Assembly (NCBI GenBank): GCA_024692715.1
Contig: JAILMH010000058.1
Location: 1 to 50,364, forward strand
From: Lachnospiraceae bacterium
Lineage (GTDB): Bacteria > Bacillota > Clostridia > Lachnospirales > Lachnospiraceae
Length of the DNA: 50,364 bases
Direction: 5' to 3'
The notes beneath the pieces are model-generated. The model did no database searches. It was not told where the DNA came from and saw only the letters and a program-made list of their open reading frames with translations. The translations under genes were made by a program, and so were the position numbers. This document shows positions 45,459 through 50,364 of the stretch, one piece after another; positions within the stretch are counted from its first letter, which is position 1, and every line of letters starts with the position of its first letter.

Positions 45459-45567
45459 GGCACTAAGATTGTATTTTATAAAGTACAAAATGTGCAATTT
45501 TACAAGAATGCCCATTTTATGCGGGTTTGCGGGCTTAAAAAACGTGTGCGCATAAAGTTTTTGACAG

Positions 45568-45589
45568 GAGCACAACCGCGAGCACATGT
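45568..45589 (+). repeat. Direct-repeat box, copy 2 (candidate operator)
   Basis: Same AGCACA-N6-AGCACATGT layout as copy 1. A TTGACA hexamer stands just before it, and its end overlaps the -35 of the next promoter. Confidence 0.6.
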
Positions 45590-45617
45590 TGAAAAAATCT
45601 TAAGAAATTGGTAAGAT
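45589..45617 (+). promoter_or_regulatory. Probable promoter of the candidate small RNA
   Basis: -35 TTGAAA (45589-45594), 17 bp, -10 TAAGAT (45612-45617). The -35 begins at the end of repeat box copy 2. Confidence 0.45.
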
Positions 45618-45623
45618 TTATTT

Positions 45624-45779
45624 CGTATTAAGGGTATAGCTTTTATATACATAAGACCGTAAGCGAAGGGGAATGCTGACGGTTGGGGAGATCCAAAACA
45701 CTGAGGGGTGTATATTGGACGTTATATATATGAGAATCGCCTGGAAGATAGGGGAAATCTTCCAGGTGATTTTCATTTT
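45624..45779 (+). ncRNA. Candidate small RNA with GGGG-loop hairpins
   Basis: About 155 nt that do not code for a recognisable protein. Hairpin 1 (45657-45682) pairs CCGTAAGC with GCTGACGG (one mismatch) around GAAGGGGAAT. A free TTGGGGAG follows. Hairpin 2 (45692-45719) pairs TCCAA with TTGGA and ACAC with GTGT around a loop of TGAGGG. Hairpin 3 is the terminator, with loop AGGGGAA. Repeated purine loops of this kind occur in RNAs that titrate CsrA-type proteins (GGA in loops) or that pair with C-rich targets. Function is inference. It ends before the pheS promoter, so it is a separate transcript. Confidence 0.45.
45735..45779 (+). terminator. Terminator of the candidate small RNA
   Basis: A 15-bp stem with one wobble (45735-45749 with 45757-45771), loop AGGGGAA, followed by TTTCATTTT. 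Confidence 0.85.
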
Positions 45780-45832
45780 AAATAAAAATAAGACAATATT
45801 TGTGCACATGGCAGTGGAGATAGATTTTTTCA

Positions 45833-45861
45833 TTGACATATTTCGACAAGATGGCTAAAAT
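45833..45861 (+). promoter_or_regulatory. Promoter of the pheST operon
   Basis: -35 TTGACA (45833-45838), 17 bp, -10 TAAAAT (45856-45861). Confidence 0.75.
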
Positions 45862-45867
45862 GAATAA

Positions 45868-46110
45868 AGATTAATACATGCTAAAGGCTATGACGTATCA
45901 TTAAGAGCCTTCGGTAAAAGTGTTTATGAGAGAGAAGAATCACCGGTTGAGAGTTCTTCAGATACTTCGAAGGAAGATTTTCAGATAAAGAGCTGCCGCT
46001 TTGGCGGACGTTTCGTGCGCGTTAAGCATTAGAGAGCTTCTATTTTAGAGGAAACAAGGGTGGTACCGCGGAGATTACTTCGTCCCTGGCGGTGCCGCCC
46101 TTTTCTGGTT
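45868..46110 (+). promoter_or_regulatory. T-box leader of pheST
   Basis: Uncharged tRNA-Phe should bind this leader and prevent termination. The T-box AGGGTGGTACCGCG is at 46057-46070. The distal stem I module is at about 45930-45960, with AGAGAGAAGAA and its partner TTCTT around a GGTTG loop. The T-box itself forms the 5' arm of a terminator whose 3' arm is GCGGTGCCGCCC (about 46090-46101), followed by TTTT. A TTC at 45966-45968 is a candidate specifier codon for Phe, consistent with the genes behind it. Confidence 0.93.
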
Positions 46111-46141
46111 TTAAAAAGATTTATAAATGGAGGAACTTCAA

Positions 46142-47164
46142 ATGATGAAGGAGAAACTGGAGCAGATCAGACAGCAGGCGCTTTCAGCTATTGGCGGAAG
46201 TGATACACTTGATAAGCTCAATGATGTAAGAGTATCTGTCTTTGGTAAAAAAGGAGAACTTACTGCAGTCCTTAAGGGTATGAAAGATGTAGCACCTGAG
46301 GATAGACCGAAGGTTGGAGCAATTGTCAATGAGACAAGGGCTGAGATTGAAAAGGCACTTGAGGATGCTAAGAAAAAGCTTGACAGAGCTGTAAGAGAAG
46401 CTCAGATGAAAGCTGAGACGATTGATGTAACTCTTCCTGCAAAGAAGCCTGTACTTGGACATCGTCATCCAAATCAGATCGCACTTGAAGAAATGGAGAG
46501 AATTTTTACAGGTCTTGGTTATGAGGTTATTGAAAGCCCTGAAGTAGAGTATGACTACTACAATTTCGAGGCCCTTAATATCCCGGCAGATCATCCGGCA
46601 AAGGATGAGCAGGATACATTTTATGTAAATAAAGATATTCTTCTTCGTACACAGACATCAGGCGCACAGGTTCATGAAATGGAGAAGGGAAGACTTCCTA
46701 TACGTATGATCTGTCCTGGTCGTGTATATCGTTCAGATGAAGTTGATGCTACACATTCACCGGTATTCCATCAGGTAGAGGGAATGGTAGTTGATGAAAC
46801 TACAACATTTGCTGACCTCAAGGGAACACTTACCGAGTTTGCCAAGGAACTGTTTGGAGAGGATACAAAGGTTAAGTTCCGTCCTCATCATTTCCCATTT
46901 ACAGAGCCATCAGCTGAGATGGATGTTTCATGCTTTAAGTGCGGCGGAAAGGGATGTCGTTTCTGTAAGGGTGAAGGCTGGATAGAGATCCTTGGCTGTG
47001 GAATGGTTCATCCTCATGTTCTTGAAATGAGTAAGATCGATCCTATCAAGTATCGTGGATTCGCTTTTGGTGTAGGCCTTGAGCGTATCGCACTTCTTAA
47101 ATACGAGATCGATGATATGCGTCTTATGTATGAGAATGATGCAAGATTTCTGGAGCAGTTCTAA
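46142..47164 (+). CDS. pheS: Phenylalanyl-tRNA synthetase alpha subunit
   Basis: The catalytic subunit of the (alpha-beta)2 enzyme charging tRNA-Phe. The 340 residues begin with the coiled-coil tRNA-binding arm. The class II core follows, with motif 2 ICPGRVYRSDEVDATHSPVFHQ near 195-216, FRPHHFPFTEPSAEMD near 248, and motif 3 GFAFGVGLERIALLKY near 305-320. A four-cysteine insert (CFKCGGKGCRFCKG near 266-279) is common in Clostridia and may bind zinc. ATG 46142 is eight bases after GGAGG; ATG 46127 overlaps that site. Regulated by the T-box. Confidence 0.97.
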   Translation: MMKEKLEQIRQQALSAIGGSDTLDKLNDVRVSVFGKKGELTAVLKGMKDVAPEDRPKVGAIVNETRAEIEKALEDAKKKLDRAVREAQMKAETIDVTLPAKKPVLGHRHPNQIALEEMERIFTGLGYEVIESPEVEYDYYNFEALNIPADHPAKDEQDTFYVNKDILLRTQTSGAQVHEMEKGRLPIRMICPGRVYRSDEVDATHSPVFHQVEGMVVDETTTFADLKGTLTEFAKELFGEDTKVKFRPHHFPFTEPSAEMDVSCFKCGGKGCRFCKGEGWIEILGCGMVHPHVLEMSKIDPIKYRGFAFGVGLERIALLKYEIDDMRLMYENDARFLEQF

Positions 47165-47181
47165 GAGGAGGCTAAAATAAA

Positions 47182-49614
47182 ATGAATACATCTTTTAATT
47201 GGATCAAAGACCTTGTGCCAGGGCTTGACTGCAGCGCACAGGAATATATGGATGCAATGACACTCTCAGGTACAAAGGGAGAGGGCTTTGTAACTTTAGA
47301 TAAAAATCTTGAGAAAATCGTAGTGGGTGAAGTTGAGTCTATGGAGAAGCATCCGGACTCAGATCATCTTTGGATCTGCCAGGTAAATATCGGAGCCGAG
47401 AAGATTCAGATCGTTACAGGTGCTCAGAATCTTAAGGTTGGAGACCGTGTACCTACTGTTCTTGATGGTGGTAAGGTTGCCGGAGGACATGACGGAAGTC
47501 CGCTTCCTGAAAACGGTATCGAGATTAAGGCAGGTAAACTCAGAGGAGTTGAGTCAAACGGAATGATGTGCGGAATCGAAGAGCTTGGAAGCTCAAGAGA
47601 AGTATTCCCTGATGCTCCGGAGAACGGAATCTATGTATTTCCTAAGGATGCTGATGTGAAGCCAGGCGATGATGCTGTTCATGCACTCGGACTTGATGAT
47701 ACTATCCATGAGTATGAAGTAACTTCAAATCGTGTAGACTGTTATTCGGTTCTCGGTATCGCAAGAGAGGCTGCAGCAACTTTCCGCCTTCCGTTCAAGC
47801 CGCCTGTAGTTCCTGAGACAGGTGCAAATGCCTCAGAGAAGTCATCAGATTACATTAAGGTTTCCATCGAGGCAGACGACCTTTGCACACGTTATGTTGG
47901 CCGTGTTGTCAAGGATATTAAGATCGCAGAGTCACCGGAATGGATGAAGAAGAGACTCAGAGCTTCCGGAATCCGTCCTATCAATAATCTTGTAGATATT
48001 ACAAACTACGTTATGATCGAATATGGTCAGCCTATGCATGCTTACGATCTTTCAACTGTAGCCGGAAACGAGATCATCGTCCGCAGAGCAAAGGATGGAG
48101 AGACTTTCGTAACACTTGATGGTCAGGAGAGAAAGCTTGACAGCGATGTTCTTATGATCTGTGACGGTGAGAAAGAAATCGGACTTGCAGGAATTATGGG
48201 CGGACAGAACTCAATGATCACTGAGGATGTAAAGACAGTTCTCTTTGAAGCAGCTACATTTAACGGACCAAATATCCGTAAGGCAGCTAAGAGGATCGGA
48301 ATTCGTACAGATGCTTCAGGTATCTTTGAAAAGGGCCTTGATGCGAACAATGCCATCGAAGCAATGAATCGTGCATGTGCTCTTGTTGAGGAGCTTGGCT
48401 GCGGTACTGTTCTTAACGGTGCTGTAGACGTACACAGTGAGCTTCCACAGCCTGTACATATCACATTTGAGCCGGAACGTACAAATGAATTCCTTGGAAC
48501 AGATATCTCAAGAGAAGATATGCTCAGCTATTTCAAGCCGCTTGAGATCGTTTATGATGAAGCTAAGAATGAACTTATCTGCCCTACATTCCGTCAGGAT
48601 CTTAAGAGCTTTGCAGATATTTCAGAAGAGGTTGCAAGATTCTTTGGATACGATAAGATACCTACAACTCTTCCTAAGAGTGGAGCAACAGCCGGAAAGC
48701 TTTCATTTAAGATGAGAGTTGAGGGTGTTGCAAGAGATGTTGTTGAGTTTGCCGGATATTCTGAGGCTATGTGCTACTCATTTGAGAGCCCGAAGGTATT
48801 CGATAAGCTTCTTCTTCCGGAAGATGCTAAAGAGCGTCAGGTAATTAAGATCTCTAATCCGCTCGGAGAGGATTTCTCTGTTATGAGAACCCTTACTCTT
48901 AACGGAATGCTCAATTCACTTGCACTTAACTACAATCGACGTAATAAGAACGTTAAGCTCTATGAGCTTGGTTCAGTATATCTTCCTAAGGCTCTTCCTC
49001 TTACAGAGCTTCCTGATGAGAGAGAAAAGCTTACCCTTGGTTTCTATGGCGAAGGAGATTTCTTCACTCTTAAGGGAGTAGTTGAAGAAGTGCTTTCAAG
49101 AGCAGGACTTAAGCTCAAGCCGGAGTATGATCCTAATGCAGGTCTTCCATACATGCATCCGGGACGTCAGGCAAACATCATCTATGATGGAAAGGTCATC
49201 GGCTTCCTCGGTGAAGTTCATCCTGAAGTATGCGATAATTATGACCTTGATACAAAGGCATATGTCGCAGTCATCGATATGCTTGATGTTGTTGAGAAAG
49301 CTACATTCGCACGCCACTTTAACGGTATTGCAAAGTTCCCTGCAGTGACTCGTGATATTTCAATGCTCGTTCCGAAGAGCGTTCTTGCAGGACAGATCGA
49401 GGCTATGCTCGCACAGCGTGGAGGAAAGATCCTTGAAAACTATGCACTTTTCGATATCTACGAAGGAGCACAGGTCAAGGCAGGCTTTAAGTCTATCGCC
49501 TATACTCTTAGCTTCAGAGATAAGGAAAAGACGCTTGCTGATGATGAAGTAAATTCAGCAATGAAGAAGATCCTTAATGGACTTGAAAGCCTTGGAATAG
49601 AGCTTCGTTCATAA
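47182..49614 (+). CDS. pheT: Phenylalanyl-tRNA synthetase beta subunit
   Basis: The 810-residue beta subunit edits and positions tRNA-Phe. The EMAP-like tRNA-binding domain is near 40-150 (HPDSDHLWICQVN and IVTGAQNL). The B3/B4 editing domain follows near 210-380. The B5 domain is near 405-480, the catalytic-like core to about 690, and a C-terminal FDX-ACB anticodon domain (FPAVTRDISMLVPKSV) after about 715. GAGGAGG lies upstream. Codon use is highly expressed in type, like pheS. Confidence 0.98.
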   Translation: MNTSFNWIKDLVPGLDCSAQEYMDAMTLSGTKGEGFVTLDKNLEKIVVGEVESMEKHPDSDHLWICQVNIGAEKIQIVTGAQNLKVGDRVPTVLDGGKVAGGHDGSPLPENGIEIKAGKLRGVESNGMMCGIEELGSSREVFPDAPENGIYVFPKDADVKPGDDAVHALGLDDTIHEYEVTSNRVDCYSVLGIAREAAATFRLPFKPPVVPETGANASEKSSDYIKVSIEADDLCTRYVGRVVKDIKIAESPEWMKKRLRASGIRPINNLVDITNYVMIEYGQPMHAYDLSTVAGNEIIVRRAKDGETFVTLDGQERKLDSDVLMICDGEKEIGLAGIMGGQNSMITEDVKTVLFEAATFNGPNIRKAAKRIGIRTDASGIFEKGLDANNAIEAMNRACALVEELGCGTVLNGAVDVHSELPQPVHITFEPERTNEFLGTDISREDMLSYFKPLEIVYDEAKNELICPTFRQDLKSFADISEEVARFFGYDKIPTTLPKSGATAGKLSFKMRVEGVARDVVEFAGYSEAMCYSFESPKVFDKLLLPEDAKERQVIKISNPLGEDFSVMRTLTLNGMLNSLALNYNRRNKNVKLYELGSVYLPKALPLTELPDEREKLTLGFYGEGDFFTLKGVVEEVLSRAGLKLKPEYDPNAGLPYMHPGRQANIIYDGKVIGFLGEVHPEVCDNYDLDTKAYVAVIDMLDVVEKATFARHFNGIAKFPAVTRDISMLVPKSVLAGQIEAMLAQRGGKILENYALFDIYEGAQVKAGFKSIAYTLSFRDKEKTLADDEVNSAMKKILNGLESLGIELRS

Positions 49615-49640
49615 ACTCAGGTAATATAATGATGAAGAGA

Positions 49641-49891
49641 GCGTTACTGTTCACTCGCTTCTAGCTCGCTCACGTAACGGATTTTGCCAATTAAATCGCC
49701 TCCGGCGATGGGCAAAATCCAATGGCCTTTCATCTTTCTTGGTCGTAAACTCCGCAGCGTAGTGCTCCGTTTACGTGTGAACTGTTACGAGGATTGAGAC
49801 CTTTGGACCCGCAAAACTCGAGCAAGTAGCGTTATTACGCGGAATGCGAGTGTTTTAGGATTGCGGGAATTGCGTAGCAATGAAGCAATCC
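49641..49891. repeat. Array of five hairpins, candidate mobile or repeated palindromic element
   Basis: The 416-bp gap after pheT holds no gene; it holds this array and a terminator. Stems: CGTTAC/GTAACG (49642-49679); GGATTTTGCC/GGCAAAATCC enclosing ATCGCC/GGCGAT (49679-49720); CGTAAAC/GTTTACG enclosing GCA/TGC (49744-49775); AAAACTCG with CGAGTGTTTT enclosing GCGT/ACGC (49813-49856); and GGATTGC/GCAATCC enclosing ATTGC/GCAAT (49858-49891). Nested perfect arms without coding capacity suggest a repeated palindromic element or a structured RNA. I see no clear target-site duplication. Confidence 0.5.
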
Positions 49892-49913
49892 GTGACATCA
49901 AATAGGTAAGAAC

Positions 49914-49956
49914 AAAAGAGCTTTGCAGGATTTGATTTCCTGTAAAGCTCTTTTTG
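49914..49956. terminator. Terminator between pheT and the minus-strand dehydrogenase
   Basis: AAAGAGCTTTGCAGGA pairs with TCCTGTAAAGCTCTTT (one G-U), with T-rich flanks on both strands, so it can act in both directions. Confidence 0.85.
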
Positions 49957-50030
49957 TTATCAGTGTAGCTGATTTTTAATTTACAGGATATTTCGTTGAA
50001 ATACCTGAAGGTTATAAAGTCGGATTCTTT

Positions 50031-50364
50031 TTAGATCATCATGCGATAAATCTTTGTGCAGTCATCTTTATTAAGAGTGACAAAACCTGAGATACTGCCC
50101 GGTCTGCCGTCTCCATCGCAAAGTGCATCAACAAGTTTTGGAATGTCTTCCTCTTTTGCACCGAGTTCAGCAAAACTAAGCGGCATGCCGATGCCCTTCA
50201 GGAAGTTTTTGAGTGCTTCTATTCCGGCAAGTGCGGTAGATTCCGGATTGTCGAAATCCATCTGACATCCCCACACACGAACTGCCAGCTTGGCAAATCT
50301 CATGACATCGTGCTTGTAAACATACTTAAATACAGCAGGCATTGTGACTGCCAGACCTGCGCCG
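50031..50364 (-). CDS. Iron-containing alcohol dehydrogenase, C-terminal part (partial)
   Basis: Only the last ~111 residues are in the window; the gene continues beyond the right edge on the minus strand. The visible part reads GAGLAVTMPAVFKYVYKHDV and later FAKLAVRVWG, GIEALKNFLKGIGMPLSFAELGAKEEDI, and ends in a LNKDDCTKIYRMM segment. This matches the C-terminal helical domain of NADH-dependent butanol/alcohol dehydrogenases of the BdhA/YqhD type. A methionine inside the fragment is not the start, since conserved sequence precedes it. Confidence 0.88.
   Translation of the reverse strand, partial: GAGLAVTMPAVFKYVYKHDVMRFAKLAVRVWGCQMDFDNPESTALAGIEALKNFLKGIGMPLSFAELGAKEEDIPKLVDALCDGDGRPGSISGFVTLNKDDCTKIYRMMI

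Noticed and set aside
45432-45614. A 60-codon frame between the HTH gene and the candidate RNA
   Set aside because: It spans both repeat boxes and a promoter, with no ribosome site.
45673-45858. A 61-codon frame in the candidate small RNA
   Set aside because: It reads through the strong terminator into the pheS promoter, and has a poorly spaced ribosome site; the RNA structure explains the segment better.

Overview
The window looks like a chromosomal core segment of an anaerobic Clostridia, most likely a Lachnospiraceae of the Butyrivibrio/Pseudobutyrivibrio type. This is inferred from moderately low GC, strong AGGAGG ribosome sites, a homodimeric pyruvate:ferredoxin oxidoreductase, a group B-type [FeFe] hydrogenase, a SufCBDSU cluster, a DUF6472 miniprotein, T-box control of pheST, and the NusG_II/Gx pair. 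I see no phage, insertion sequence, CRISPR array or plasmid gene. Almost everything is on the + strand; the exceptions are a FliD-like gene, an HTH regulator and a partial alcohol dehydrogenase.

Layout. 1-3.6 kb: lower glycolysis (gap, pgk, tpiA) with stem-loops between the genes. 3.7-4.1 kb: a tandemly duplicated tRNA-Val/tRNA-Met pair. 4.2-8.5 kb: a structured leader with a possible 29-codon leader peptide and a terminator, then overlapping genes for a MurL-like epimerase, a MurD2-like ligase and a RecQ helicase. 8.5-10.3 kb: pyruvate kinase and a DUF6472 miniprotein. 10.4-15.3 kb: the sufCBDSU iron-sulfur assembly operon. 15.6-21 kb: PFOR and the [FeFe] hydrogenase, which together turn pyruvate into acetyl-CoA, CO2 and H2 through ferredoxin. 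21-22.2 kb: a convergent FliD-like protein with an internal duplication.

22.4-33.8 kb: a small unknown gene, rpsU, a membrane protein, NusG_II/Gx, ruvAB, then a ZapA-like division protein, two U32-type genes, a SEDS/penicillin-binding protein pair, a DUF2953 protein and a YtfJ/GerW protein. 33.8-39.8 kb: rpmB, a CotH-type protein, and an Asp23-DAK2-recG run resembling the Bacillus rpmB-yloU-yloV-recG neighbourhood. 39.9-43.5 kb: an Xaa-Pro aminopeptidase and PEP carboxykinase. 43.6-45.9 kb: a strongly promoted structured RNA (probably 6S), a convergent 488-residue HTH regulator, and a divergently placed candidate small RNA. 45.9-49.6 kb: a T-box leader and pheST. 49.6-50.4 kb: a dense array of hairpins of unknown nature and the end of an alcohol dehydrogenase gene.

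The two most interesting items are these. First, the MurL-MurD2 pair in a Clostridia: a route that makes the D-Glu of peptidoglycan after L-Glu has been attached, with its own attenuator-like leader. Second, the 45.4-45.8 kb region: two near-identical direct-repeat boxes lie on the -35 elements of divergent promoters, one for the HTH gene and one for a roughly 150-nt candidate RNA whose hairpins repeatedly expose GGGG in their loops.
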